DNA from: a virus
Reading direction: 5' to 3' (one strand)
Virus record (IMG/VR): IMGVR_UViG_3300045256_000121
Span: 1 to 23,778 of that record
DNA length: 23,778 bases
The notes under the pieces were generated by a model, which did no database searches, was not told the origin of the DNA, and worked only from the letters and a program-made list of their open reading frames with translations. Shown here piece by piece: positions 1 to 8,330 of the stretch. Each line of letters starts with the position of its first letter. Positions within the stretch are counted from its first letter, which is position 1. The translations under genes were made by a program, and so were the position numbers.

Positions 1-2
1 CA

Positions 3-566
3 CACTTTTTACGGTTCCAGGGTCGGCCACAAGGACAGCCTGGTGTTGTTATTCTGCGGGCCGGTGGTCACGCCATTCGGCAAACTTATGACATGGACAT
101 CGTTTTAGTCGGAGATAAGGAAAAAAACCCGTCTGACAAGTTTACATATGTTTCCAAGCGACACATCCGGGCTACGGAAGAAACTGACTTCCGGTATGCT
201 GGTGACTTACATATTCTCTTTGCCGAGAAGTACATATTACTGATGGCCGGTCGGGATTGCCCGCCGACCGCTGGCAAGAAGTGTTGTGGACCCTGCCTCT
301 ATCCGGTCATTATCGGCCGGTGCCCTGTCATCTGCCCTCTTACTGGCATTGTTCACTGGACCGAGATGGCTATGAGCGAGCGTGTGTTCGCCTCCGGTTA
401 CATGGCACCCCCGTGTCCGCCTGTTCAGGGATGTTCTGGTGCCGGATCAAGTAAGGGTTGTAAGGAAGACGACGAGAAGTCGCAGAACATTGATACCGGC
501 AACGGTAACGTTAATATTGGCAGCGGTTTAACTAACATTAACTTTACTGGAGGACCGGACTTATGA
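3..566 (+). CDS. 3' part of a tail/baseplate spike-locus protein (5' end outside window)
   Basis: The frame is open from the first complete codon of the window, so the gene starts upstream and only the last 187 residues are seen; an internal ATG at 93 is probably not the start. The visible part has a beta-rich stretch, then a Cys-rich region (KKCCGPC, GRCPVICP, PPCPPVQGC) and a Gly/Asn-rich tail (NIDTGNGNVNIGSG). Such a Cys-rich region could bind metal or form a stiff trimeric tip. The gene overlaps the gp25-like gene by ATGA (563-566), and in T4-like and P2-like phages the spike or hub gene often sits at this place, so a spike or hub role is inferred from position. No family was recognised from the residues. 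Confidence 0.6.
   Translation, partial: HFLRFQGRPQGQPGVVILRAGGHAIRQTYDMDIVLVGDKEKNPSDKFTYVSKRHIRATEETDFRYAGDLHILFAEKYILLMAGRDCPPTAGKKCCGPCLYPVIIGRCPVICPLTGIVHWTEMAMSERVFASGYMAPPCPPVQGCSGAGSSKGCKEDDEKSQNIDTGNGNVNIGSGLTNINFTGGPDL
549..553 (+). promoter_or_regulatory. Ribosome binding site of the gp25-like gene
   Basis: GGAGG lies 9 bases before the ATG at 563, inside the end of the upstream gene. It supports this start in the ATGA overlap and suggests coupled translation. Confidence 0.7.
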
Positions 567-994
567 TAACTAAACCTAAATTTATCGGGTGCCAGTACCC
601 GTTGATGAAGACGCCTCGGGGTATTATGGCACAGAAGAATGGTGTTGACCAGATTAAGGCTGACATGCTTCAACTTTTGCTCACCAACCCTGGGGAGCGG
701 GTAATGTTGGCCGACTTCGGGGTGCCGTTGCGGAAACTGATATTTGAGCCAAATGATGTCGGGTTGGAGATTCAGGCCCGGAACATGATCGTCGAAGCTA
801 TTAATAAATGGGAGCCACGGGTTGTTCTGCAACAGGTCCAGGTGAGTTCGGTCGTCGATATTGATGACCTTGCCCCGGACGACCCTCGTGAAGATACGCC
901 ACATGTCTTGTCGATTAAGATTTTATTCTACGACCCAGAGAACATTACGGAAGTGCAGGAATTGAAACTCGAAGTGCCACTAGGGAGCGCCTAA
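563..994 (+). CDS. Baseplate wedge protein, gp25/protein W family
   Basis: This 143-aa protein matches the gp25 (lysozyme-like, GPW/gp25) fold, a small wedge component that joins the baseplate inner ring to the sheath start. The typical core is visible: an N-terminal helix region (GVDQIKADMLQLLLTNPGER), then LADFGVPLRKLIFEP, where family members have the conserved 'R.m.p.fG..l..l.FEP' pattern, and a C-terminal helix-strand part ending in an acidic tail. Length is usual for the family. It is coupled to its neighbours at both ends: ATGA with the upstream gene and TAATG with the downstream gp6/J-like gene, the same order (25 then 6) as in T4-like tails. Confidence 0.92.
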   Translation: MITKPKFIGCQYPLMKTPRGIMAQKNGVDQIKADMLQLLLTNPGERVMLADFGVPLRKLIFEPNDVGLEIQARNMIVEAINKWEPRVVLQQVQVSSVVDIDDLAPDDPREDTPHVLSIKILFYDPENITEVQELKLEVPLGSA

Positions 995-2547
995 TGCAAG
1001 CAGGATGTCCGGTAGTAGTCGTACCTTACGATCAGAGTAGGTTAATCAAAAATCCGAATTTGGTGTCGATCAATTACACCAACCAGGATTTCTGGTCTAT
1101 GAAGGCACGCCTTGTTGATTACATCAAAGAAAAGTTTGCGGATGACTTCAACGACTTCGTTGAGTCTTCGATTGCCATCATGTTGATCGAAAACTGGGCG
1201 TATATTGCCGACACGCTTTCTTTCAAGATTGACCAGATTGCAAATGAGATTTTTATTGATACTGTTAGTGAAGCCGACAACGCTTTTCGGTTATCGCAGC
1301 TTGTCGGCTTCAAACCGACTCCTCCGATTGCGGCTCGAAGTTTATGGTCTGCCACTTCCAACCAAGTTCTCGAAACTGACCTGATTATTGACGTGCCAGT
1401 GTCCATTGACATTACGACCGAGGCTGGTTCTCGTACCATCGAACTTTTCGCAGCCGATAACAACAACAATCCGATCTTCAATGAGCCGATTATTATTCCG
1501 GCTGGTAATTTCATTAACACATCCATTGTGGGTGTTGAGGGGCAGACTCGTGAGCAGTTTGAGCAGGGGGACGGGTCGATTAACCAGTTTTATCAGTTGG
1601 CCTATGGTCCGGTGATTTGGAACTCGATCCGGGTGTACGTTGACGGCGTTCCGTGGGAGCAGGTAGACTACTTCACAGATTCTCAGCCCCGGCGTGAGTT
1701 CCGGGTGGAATACGACCCTGATTACAACGCATTCATTTTGTTTGGGAACAACCGTGCGGGCATGATCCCGTCTAACAACTCTGATATTCGAATTCTTTAC
1801 CGGACGGGCGGTGGTGTGGCCGGTAACATCGTGACCGGATCGGTGGAATTGCAGAGAAACTTTATATTGTCGGGGTTCGATTTCCGAGTCCCCGTGACGT
1901 TCCGAAACTATACTAAGGGTGAGTTCGGATACGCCGGTGACGGCATCGAGGACATTAAGAGAAAACTTCCGCCATATCTTCGAACTCAGAACCGCTGTGT
2001 GACCGGGGATGATTATCAGACGTTCGCTAACCAGTTTGTGACGCCGTACAACGGACAGGTTGGCAAGGCGACGGCGGTGTTAAGAAACTACGGGTGTGCG
2101 GCGAACATTGTTGACATTTATATCCTGGCTCGGTCGGAAGAAGACCAACTGGTTGAGGCGGGGAACGAGCTTAAGCGTGCGTTGGGTGACGCCCTTAATG
2201 AAGTCAAGATGTTTACTGATTATGTCTGTATAAAAGACGGGTCGGTCATCGAAGTTGATATACAAATCGACCTGACGATGGACAAGTTCTATAAAAAATT
2301 TGAGGACGAGTTTAAGCAGCGGGTGACGAACCGGCTGGTGATGTTCTTCTCACTGAACAATTGGGACTATGGTCAATCACTAAAGTCTATTGATATCGTG
2401 AGAGAAGTGTCCGATATTAAAGAAGTCAGGACGGCGGACGTTAACCTCGTGACAGATAACGAAGACAACTCTGGGCAGTTGGTGGTTGCTCATTTTTATC
2501 AGATTATTCGTCCGCAGGTGGTCGAAATTAACTTTATCTACGAGTAA
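994..2547 (+). CDS. Baseplate wedge protein, gp6 / baseplate J family
   Basis: This 517-aa protein is a baseplate J/gp6-like wedge subunit. The N-terminal motif INYTNQDFWSMKARLVDYI (about residues 26-44) is typical of T4-like gp6 proteins. Near residues 310-350 the J-family pattern is seen: G.DGIEDIKRKLPPYLRTQNR followed by VTGDDYQTFANQF. The C-terminal third holds the usual alternating helix-strand part ('IDIQIDLTMDKFY', 'QSLKSIDIVREVSDIKEV'). In the virion gp6-like subunits dimerise to form the ring that controls baseplate opening. The start codon overlaps the stop of the gp25-like gene (TAATG), and the gene ends with a double stop (TAATAATGG) just before the next start at 2550. Confidence 0.92.
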   Translation: MQAGCPVVVVPYDQSRLIKNPNLVSINYTNQDFWSMKARLVDYIKEKFADDFNDFVESSIAIMLIENWAYIADTLSFKIDQIANEIFIDTVSEADNAFRLSQLVGFKPTPPIAARSLWSATSNQVLETDLIIDVPVSIDITTEAGSRTIELFAADNNNNPIFNEPIIIPAGNFINTSIVGVEGQTREQFEQGDGSINQFYQLAYGPVIWNSIRVYVDGVPWEQVDYFTDSQPRREFRVEYDPDYNAFILFGNNRAGMIPSNNSDIRILYRTGGGVAGNIVTGSVELQRNFILSGFDFRVPVTFRNYTKGEFGYAGDGIEDIKRKLPPYLRTQNRCVTGDDYQTFANQFVTPYNGQVGKATAVLRNYGCAANIVDIYILARSEEDQLVEAGNELKRALGDALNEVKMFTDYVCIKDGSVIEVDIQIDLTMDKFYKKFEDEFKQRVTNRLVMFFSLNNWDYGQSLKSIDIVREVSDIKEVRTADVNLVTDNEDNSGQLVVAHFYQIIRPQVVEINFIYE

Positions 2548-2549
2548 TA

Positions 2550-5500
2550 ATGGCTGAGAAGAAATACAATGATAACCCGAGAGTAACTGACACGGTTGTT
2601 TTCGACATTACGACACCCGACGCCTCGGGCTGTCTAACTACTGACCCTTATAAGGTGGATCGGTTAGTAGTCTATTACGTCGAGCGTAACTTTCTTGGCA
2701 ACAATTTTGGCGAATACGAAAAGGTAAAATACAACGACACGTTGCTCGCTCAGACTCTAGCGGCTGAGCAGTTGGCGTGTGCCTCACCTACCCCGGCGAA
2801 CATTTTTGCCGCTCAGCAGTTAAGAAATGAATTGGAGTCGAAAGCCCAACGGAACCAGTTTTTCTTCAAGGACGCCGTGCCGGTAAAAACTGTTGGGACT
2901 TCACTTAACCCGGCTTGGCTTTCGTCCGACGAGGACAATTCACAAATTGAACATGTTACTGAAGATGAGGATGGGAACCCTCAGTTCGGTCGGTTCCGGT
3001 TCAAGTGGATGCCCAACGGTTCTGTGCGGGAGGGTGACTATTTTATCTGTTGGACATGGACACCACTGCCAGCCGGTGACAGCCTTTCCGCACACGAGTC
3101 ATTTTCGATGTTGGGCGACCCTCGGGCTGTCACCACCATCCCGTCCCACATCACGCCGGAAGAGAAATATGAAGTTTTGTTAGAACGCTACCTGCCAGAA
3201 GTGTACAAGAATTATCTGGCGGACAAAGACATCACGCCCGAGACTACCTATAAGCTCAATCGGGCGGTAGCAAAGGGCTTTAAGTATCTGGAAGATTTGG
3301 CTAACCAGGTCATCGACCTTTATGACGCCAATGCCCTTCATGAGAGTCTGTTAGTCTATTTGTCGAACCTGTTCAGCCTCAAGTTGAAGTCCGACGACCC
3401 GACCCTGTGGCGGCGTCAGATCAAAAATGCGATCACCCTGTTTAAGAAGAAGGGGACAATTCGGGGTTTGCAGGAGGCGTTCGCTCAGGCTGGTATGAAG
3501 CTTGAAAAACTGACTCAACTCTGGCAAGTGGTTTCGCAATACACTTGGGTGGAGTCGTTCCGGGTGAAAGACAGTCCGGTATTCACTCTGAGTAAAAGGG
3601 CGTTGCCTGTTGACCCAGACAATTTTGGCTTATGGGTTCGTCGCCAGGGCGACGGGGTGTACCAAGAGGTTTTGAGCGATTGTGTCATTTTCGAAGATAC
3701 CGATTGTAATTTTGCCACCCGGATGATTTGGGTCGGGGACGAACTTTCGTCCAACCCAATCAGCCTGTTTGAAGGCGATATTATCAAGATTCTGTACAAG
3801 TACAAAGAACTGCCTATTGGACAGCAGCCTATTGAGAACTATATCCGATCTCTGGATTTGGCCGACGAGCGGGACGAGGCTGATCAGGAGTTCCCGCCGA
3901 AGAATTGGAATGTCCGCGTAATTGAAGAAGATGACCCGTTGTTTGGCGTGGTTGTTCCTGTGCGGCACCCGTTCCATGAGGCGTTGGTGTTCGGTTGGGT
4001 TCGTACAGAGTTCCCGTACTCAGAAAATGTTTATAACATGGAAGAATATAACGGTTCGACCCGAGAGACCGGCGACCCGTGTTTGATTGACAAGGCGTTT
4101 ACCGACCCGTGCGGGTCGTGTATCAGCAGTAAATTTAACATTGACGTATCGGTGGAATCGTTGAGCGATGACCGGTTGAGCGAAGTCCGTGACATCATTC
4201 GGGAATACACACCTTTCCACGCTCAGGTTCACCGAATAAACTTTTATGGTTCGGTTAACGAGTTCGTGCCGCCGCCGGTAGAAAATATTGAATGTCTTGT
4301 TACCTATCGTGTTACGGATATTGTGCTGTCGGGCAACTCGAACCTGTTCTTCACCCGCATCATGCCGGACGGGTGGAATCTGTCCACGCTCGGTGTGGCT
4401 CGTGATGCTCTGGCACAAAACACGCTTGTCGTCAGTGCAACGACGGGTATCGGGTATAACCCGAGAATTGCGGTGGTGACGCCGAATGTGAATCTTCAGA
4501 AGATCGGTTTGGACTTAGCTAACCATGTCTTCGAGGTACTTTCGCCTTCGATCAACTCTGGGGCTTACACGATTAGCAATCCGATTATGGAGACGGCGAC
4601 GGTAAATGGTGGCGTGAGTGAGCCGGTCAACGAGTCCATGTTCACGTTCCATTTGTCTAATATCACTTATGAAAATAGTCAGACTATTATAACACAGGAC
4701 GACAAATTTAGTTTTACGTCTGAATCGGTTGATTTTGTATCACTTGGCGTCAAGACGCTTTGGGACGTGGAAAACACACCGGATTACGCTGGCGGGTCAT
4801 GGAAGGTTTCAATTCCCGCTTACGACGCCACGCCGTATGAAATTAAAGAAATTGTCGAAGGTGTCCTGATACTGGCCGACCCAGGACGAACACTTCCGAC
4901 TACCGTAACTTCGGGCATTAATTTTGAGTTACTAGACGACACGGGCGTAACGCGGGGCAGTGCGATAGACGGCAACCTGAGTGTTGAGAGGTTCGGCCGG
5001 GTGGATTTGAACGATAACGCCATTTTGGATATTCGAGAATTCGTGCGTGTTAATGATAAATTCATATACAACAATTTCGAGTATCGGGTGAGCGGACTAG
5101 ACGAGCAGAAATTTATAATTGAAGACTATGTTGATGGTGATGTTAGTGGGGCGACGGTTGAGATTAGGCGTCGTCTGGTTGAGAACGAGATTGGGTTTTT
5201 CGGATACGCCGGGTTGAAATTGCAAACGGTGGTTGATTATGAAACATCGTTAGGCATCTTGAACGGCGAGAACGGGACGGAAAACGAAGACGAGATCACC
5301 GATAACAGCAAGTTTAAAGAGAACTTTTTAGTGAAGATCGGTGACGACTATTACAAGATTGTTGCCATTAACGCCACGGACATCACGCTGGACGGACCGT
5401 CGAATGACTGGATGACCTTGGGTGCCGGCGGCACGCTTGTCAACTTCTCGATTCACCACTTTGTTGAGTCGCCTGTGGCTACTTCTTTTCTATTATTCGA

Positions 5501-5705
5501 TAACATCGACCGGCGAGGGCGTGATACGGTGGTGCGGGAAACCTTCTCGACCGTCACCCAGGACACCGAAGTGGTAGCGTTCGCTACGGGCGAGGCAGAG
5601 CCGGTGCCCCGTCCGAACGGGTTCTTCGATAAGGTCGAGCAGAATGAGAAGGTAAGTTATACAATTGAGTATAAGAGTGGTAAGAAGTCCACCGGAGAAC
5701 TATGA
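2550..5705 (+). CDS. Large baseplate wedge protein, gp7 / tail protein I-like
   Basis: This 1051-aa protein is the third wedge gene. Around residues 204-345 it has the tail protein I (P2 gpI) pattern: a helical start (EKYEVLLERYLPEVY), a middle (ANALHESLLVYLSNLFSLKL) and the hallmark WRRQIKNAITLFKKKGTIRG followed by LQEAFAQAG. This region docks to gp6/J in known baseplates. The rest is mostly beta-rich and acidic, with several Ig- or OB-like strands (DKFIYNNFEYRVSGLD; FLVKIGDDYYKIVAINATDI look like two related units). The protein is much longer than P2 gpI and nearer T4 gp7 in size, so added outer domains are likely. It ends in an ATGA overlap with the next gene. Confidence 0.85.
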   Translation: MAEKKYNDNPRVTDTVVFDITTPDASGCLTTDPYKVDRLVVYYVERNFLGNNFGEYEKVKYNDTLLAQTLAAEQLACASPTPANIFAAQQLRNELESKAQRNQFFFKDAVPVKTVGTSLNPAWLSSDEDNSQIEHVTEDEDGNPQFGRFRFKWMPNGSVREGDYFICWTWTPLPAGDSLSAHESFSMLGDPRAVTTIPSHITPEEKYEVLLERYLPEVYKNYLADKDITPETTYKLNRAVAKGFKYLEDLANQVIDLYDANALHESLLVYLSNLFSLKLKSDDPTLWRRQIKNAITLFKKKGTIRGLQEAFAQAGMKLEKLTQLWQVVSQYTWVESFRVKDSPVFTLSKRALPVDPDNFGLWVRRQGDGVYQEVLSDCVIFEDTDCNFATRMIWVGDELSSNPISLFEGDIIKILYKYKELPIGQQPIENYIRSLDLADERDEADQEFPPKNWNVRVIEEDDPLFGVVVPVRHPFHEALVFGWVRTEFPYSENVYNMEEYNGSTRETGDPCLIDKAFTDPCGSCISSKFNIDVSVESLSDDRLSEVRDIIREYTPFHAQVHRINFYGSVNEFVPPPVENIECLVTYRVTDIVLSGNSNLFFTRIMPDGWNLSTLGVARDALAQNTLVVSATTGIGYNPRIAVVTPNVNLQKIGLDLANHVFEVLSPSINSGAYTISNPIMETATVNGGVSEPVNESMFTFHLSNITYENSQTIITQDDKFSFTSESVDFVSLGVKTLWDVENTPDYAGGSWKVSIPAYDATPYEIKEIVEGVLILADPGRTLPTTVTSGINFELLDDTGVTRGSAIDGNLSVERFGRVDLNDNAILDIREFVRVNDKFIYNNFEYRVSGLDEQKFIIEDYVDGDVSGATVEIRRRLVENEIGFFGYAGLKLQTVVDYETSLGILNGENGTENEDEITDNSKFKENFLVKIGDDYYKIVAINATDITLDGPSNDWMTLGAGGTLVNFSIHHFVESPVATSFLLFDNIDRRGRDTVVRETFSTVTQDTEVVAFATGEAEPVPRPNGFFDKVEQNEKVSYTIEYKSGKKSTGEL

Positions 5706-6178
5706 AAATCGAATCAACAGTAAATGTATATGGTCACGTTTTTGGCATTATTGATTACAAAGATGGGCGGAGTGAGAAGTTCGACTTCCCCAACACGATT
5801 TTGCGTGGCGGGCGTCGTGCCTTAGCCCTGGGGCTTGCTAATCAGGTTGGGAACGCCTTCCAGTTCTATGTGACCCGAATGATGTTTGGGGATGGCGGGA
5901 CGTTCAACGGCGTGAAAAAGTTTGTCAACGCCAACCGAAACGGTTTGTTTGGCGTGACCCGGTTGTCAAAGCCGGTAATTGCGAACATCGACATTAACGT
6001 TCCGACGCAAGTCATCTTTACCTCGGTAATCACGTTCGACGAGGCGGTTGGAGTCGTCCTGAACGAGATGGCTTTGCAGATGGCAACCGGTGACCTGTAC
6101 AGCATGGTGACGTTCCCAGATTTGAGTAAGACCGAGGAAATGCAAATCACTTGGAATTGGCACATTTCGTATTCTTAA
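5702..6178 (+). CDS. Small structural protein of the baseplate block, unknown family
   Basis: This 158-aa protein is translationally coupled to the gp7/I-like gene (ATGA, 5702-5705), so it probably belongs to the same assembly. It looks like a compact beta-sandwich: it has RGGRRALALGLANQ, MMFGDGGT, NRNGLFGVTRL and a C-terminal ITWNWHISYS, with alternating hydrophobic strands and no signal peptide or membrane segment. I do not recognise a named family. Its place after the last wedge gene fits a baseplate-periphery or fibre-attachment protein, which is an inference from position only. Confidence 0.75.
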   Translation: MKIESTVNVYGHVFGIIDYKDGRSEKFDFPNTILRGGRRALALGLANQVGNAFQFYVTRMMFGDGGTFNGVKKFVNANRNGLFGVTRLSKPVIANIDINVPTQVIFTSVITFDEAVGVVLNEMALQMATGDLYSMVTFPDLSKTEEMQITWNWHISYS

Positions 6179-6203
6179 AAATTTCATTTAAATGCGAGCA
6201 GGA

Positions 6204-6257
6204 AGTCTCTATTACGGTGGGGCGACGTGACTGGTAATACATACACTCCTAAGAGAC
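6204..6257. repeat. Nested inverted repeat after the baseplate block
   Basis: AGTCTCT (6204-6210) pairs with AGAGACT (6251-6257), and inside it ATTAC (6211-6215) pairs with GTAAT (6234-6238). It could fold in RNA or single-stranded DNA. The sequence GCAGGAA...CGGTGGGG just inside loosely resembles the right-end sequence at 8140-8177, but the match is weak. No T-tract follows, so it is not a standard terminator. Confidence 0.35.
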
Positions 6258-6266
6258 TGCGACTCA

Positions 6267-6377
6267 GTGTTGAGAAACAATAGCGAATTATTGAATACGG
6301 CAAAGACGCAGAAGGAAATTGCCAGAGAAGTTGGGCGCGATCAGGCAACAGTTTCTATATTAAAAAATAAACAATAA
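6267..6377 (+). CDS. Short helix-turn-helix reading frame (possible fragment)
   Basis: A frame of about 36 codons with a possible GTG start at 6267 (TTG at 6270 is an alternative) ends at TAA 6375-6377. Its last part, KTQKEIAREVGRDQATVSIL, has the spacing and residues of a helix-turn-helix: QKEIA, then VGRDQATVS as turn and recognition helix. There is no ATG and only a weak upstream purine run (AAGAG, 6251), so this may be a very small regulator or the end of a lost, larger gene. It sits in the only gap of the left-hand structural block, next to the nested inverted repeat. Confidence 0.35.
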   Translation: MLRNNSELLNTAKTQKEIAREVGRDQATVSILKNKQ

Positions 6378-6389
6378 AAAGGAATGAAT

Positions 6390-6638
6390 ATGGACATCTC
6401 GCATGTAATGATTGGGTTTGACAAACTGGAGGAAGCCTTTGGTTTACGGGGTTATGCAACCATTGTGGCTTGTAAGGAACACGAAAGTGGGCGGCACCTA
6501 ATTATGCGTTTGATTTCAGAACATGCCCCGAGAGAAATAAATATCCAAGAAGGAGAGCCGCTGTCCAAACTTGGTGAAGCCTACCGACCGGTAGAAGTTG
6601 CCAAAGTGCATGTAGTGAAGGCTCCCGCCATCGAGTAA
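6390..6638 (+). CDS. Small hypothetical protein
   Basis: The protein has 82 residues from the ATG at 6390. An earlier in-frame ATG at 6384 directly abuts AAGGA (6379-6383), whereas 6390 has a 6-base spacer, so 6390 is the better start. The content is soluble and mixed alpha/beta (MDISHVMIGFDKLEEAFG, LIMRLISEHAPREINIQEG). No family was recognised. It is followed after a few bases by the 261-aa structural gene, with GGTGAAG before that start, so both are likely on one transcript. Confidence 0.6.
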   Translation: MDISHVMIGFDKLEEAFGLRGYATIVACKEHESGRHLIMRLISEHAPREINIQEGEPLSKLGEAYRPVEVAKVHVVKAPAIE

Positions 6639-6648
6639 AAGGTGAAGA

Positions 6649-7434
6649 ATGCCTCGTATTGAGCTAATCACAGTCCCGCTGTATAACCCGACTGATCCGT
6701 ACCACTTTGAGTTTGACAACATTCCGTTAAAGAATATTTTGCGGCGACAGAATCTCATTAATCTGTCGTTAGATAATGTAATCGAGCAGATTCGGGACGC
6801 GATTGGCACACAAGGGAGCATAGCGAATCGGCTCAATCAGTCGATCAATGCCAACGGCAGTTTGAAAAAGGCTGCCGTTGACGAGGCACTTCACAGTATT
6901 GAAGAACACGAAGACACTGTAGATTATGTTCGGATGTTGCGGTCCGAGTCGGATAAGCTGGCGTTGGTGGCTGATGAGGCAACTAACACTTCTTTGGAAA
7001 TTCAGCTTGACGAGAACGGGGTTGATGTCGTAACATTAGATAATGGTCCGGCGAGACTCGTGCCGAGCAACACGGTAACGTGGAGTGTCGAGTCCCCGAA
7101 CAAGATCAGTGCAAATCTGACGTTCCCGGTCGAAGCCGCTCACCGGCACTACTACGATCAGGAACCAGTTCCCGTTGATCTCAACGAACCGGACTACATT
7201 AACTACAAGGTAAACACAGCTGGTACGCCGTTTGTTGAGGGTACCTTGCGTGTCTACATTAATGGCGTGCGTTTATCTGCCACGACTTCTATCTACGTCC
7301 CAGGTGCTTTGGTGAACGACCCCTGGACGCTGATGACCTATACGTCCGATTTCGAGAACGGCTTATTTTCCCTTTCAACTGCCGTTTCTGAAGATGATGT
7401 AGTAAGAATTGACTATGACATTTCGTACATCTAA
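6649..7434 (+). CDS. Putative tail/baseplate fibre-type structural protein
   Basis: This 261-aa protein begins with PRIELITVPLYNPTDPYHFE and a helical stretch (ILRRQNLINLSLDNVIEQI, GTQGSIANRLNQSINANGSL) which has the look of an N-terminal attachment part of phage fibre or baseplate proteins; then KKAAVDEALHSIEEHEDTVD continues as helix. The second half is beta-rich (GTLRVYINGVRLSATTSIYV; GLFSLSTAVSEDDVVRIDYD), like the 'y.nG..l' and 'v..g.v...dD.v.idY' patterns of tail fibre repeats. I infer a fibre or baseplate-periphery role from this and from position. The end overlaps the next gene by 20 bases. Confidence 0.7.
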   Translation: MPRIELITVPLYNPTDPYHFEFDNIPLKNILRRQNLINLSLDNVIEQIRDAIGTQGSIANRLNQSINANGSLKKAAVDEALHSIEEHEDTVDYVRMLRSESDKLALVADEATNTSLEIQLDENGVDVVTLDNGPARLVPSNTVTWSVESPNKISANLTFPVEAAHRHYYDQEPVPVDLNEPDYINYKVNTAGTPFVEGTLRVYINGVRLSATTSIYVPGALVNDPWTLMTYTSDFENGLFSLSTAVSEDDVVRIDYDISYI

Positions 7435-7990
7435 AAAGAATACAGAGACCGTGCGTCCTGAGTTCGGGTTCGTAATCCTGTGCCCGGAACGCAACCTCGG
7501 TGGATTGAATAATACCGTCAATTCGATTAAGAGCAACTTCCCGGAGTGTTCTTATGTTTGTGCCGTCGGCGACGATGTGCAGAAAGGCGAATTGTCTGAG
7601 ATGATTGGTATTTGTAATACCGTTAAGGCTAGTAACACGATTACCAGCCTAATCAATGTTGGGATGAAGCACTCAGACGCAGAATGGAATGTTATCGTCT
7701 TCTCAGGCAGTTGGCTCAATACTAACCTTATCAATAAAGCCAAGACATTCATCAAAAGCGACCGAGACGTACTGTTCCCGGTGGTTGACTTTAAGTGCAA
7801 CTTTGTTGACGGCTCGATGAACGGTATTGTCTTGCACCGTAAGATGTTCGAGGACGCTGGGGATTTTCCTACCGGGGCGATGCAGAGGGCAGGGGTAAGC
7901 GATATTGAGATGGCGAAGCTGTTTTGGGCTATTGAGGCCATCGAGAAGGGTGCGATCTTTAAGGGTATTGTGGGAATGAGGGTGTGTTAA
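7415..7990 (+). CDS. Glycosyltransferase family 2-like protein (GT-A fold)
   Basis: The 191-aa protein starts at the ATG at 7415; a TTG two codons upstream (7409) is less likely. The N-terminal part reads as the nucleotide-sugar half of a GT-A enzyme: FGFVILCPERNLGGLNNTVN SI followed by CSYVCAVGDDVQKGE, then NTITSLINVGMKHSDAEWNVIV where the acceptor/metal region is expected. The classic DxD is not clear, and the protein is short for GT2, so activity is unsure. It could add sugar to the fibre proteins encoded on both sides. It overlaps the preceding structural gene, so they are co-transcribed. Confidence 0.6.
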   Translation: MTFRTSKKNTETVRPEFGFVILCPERNLGGLNNTVNSIKSNFPECSYVCAVGDDVQKGELSEMIGICNTVKASNTITSLINVGMKHSDAEWNVIVFSGSWLNTNLINKAKTFIKSDRDVLFPVVDFKCNFVDGSMNGIVLHRKMFEDAGDFPTGAMQRAGVSDIEMAKLFWAIEAIEKGAIFKGIVGMRVC

Positions 7991-8022
7991 ATGCCAGTCC
8001 TATATCTGAAAATCGAGTTGTG

Positions 8023-8172
8023 ATGCGATATAAATTTCTTCGAAATGGACAAACTGCCCATGAAATGTGGGGAAGTAAGGACCGTGGGTTCGTGAATTAA
8101 TTCGCCCTTGAAGTGGCTAAAAAAGCGACCGAGGCTGAAACAGGAAACTGCTGCCCTTTAGCGGTGGGGTAG
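8023..8172 (+). pseudogene. Decayed short frame ending in an IS605-type right end
   Basis: An ATG frame (MRYKFLRNGQTAHEM...) meets TAA at 8098-8100, then continues in the same frame (FALEVAKKATEAETGN) to TAG at 8170-8172, ending CCPLAVG. This ending resembles that of the TnpB remnant at 22176 (PLSLAAG) because both run through the same right-end sequence. The first 25 codons may be an unrelated small phage gene. No TnpB catalytic motif remains, so the assignment rests on the end sequence only. Confidence 0.3.
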
Positions 8173-8177
8173 TTCAC
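8150..8177 (+). mobile_element. IS200/IS605-type right-end-like sequence, copy A
   Basis: CCCTTTAGCGGTGGGGTAGT then TCACA closely matches the right end of the TnpB remnant (22158-22182, TCTTTAGCGGCGGGGTAGTT then CACA). CTGCT (8151-8155 region) can pair with AGCGG around a CCCTTT loop. Such hairpins at the right end of IS605-family elements also form the 3' part of the TnpB guide RNA. No left end or transposase is seen nearby, so this is a solo end or a strongly decayed copy. Confidence 0.55.
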
Positions 8178-8200
8178 ACAGGTTGTGGACTCCAAATTAT

Positions 8201-8315
8201 CCGGCCCATCAGAAGTCAACAATCACGGACCCAGGCTAATCCCGATACGGGGATTAGAAACAGGTTGGAAGACCTGGGGAGAACCCGGATTGCGGCAGAG
8301 ACTCTGATGGGCCGG
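8201..8315. ncRNA. Structured RNA-like element with a 13-bp closing stem
   Basis: CCGGCCCATCAGA (8201-8213) and TCTGATGGGCCGG (8303-8315) are perfect reverse complements. Inside, CCCAGG (8230-8235) pairs with CCTGGG (8273-8278), enclosing a perfect 8-bp hairpin CTAATCCC (8236-8243)/GGGATTAG (8250-8257) with loop GATACG. CAGGT/ACCTG (8261-8276) offers an alternative hairpin that competes with the second stem. The purine-rich joining parts (GAAACAGG, GGGGAGAACCCGG) look like those of folded RNAs. There is no coding frame, and I do not recognise a known RNA family. The coding strand cannot be decided by eye. Confidence 0.5.
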
Positions 8316-8330
8316 TAGATTGGTTCAATA

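Noticed and set aside
425-904. Minus-strand open frame of 159 codons
   Set aside because: It lies opposite the gp25-like gene and upstream gene, has no family features and no ribosome site; it is a shadow frame.
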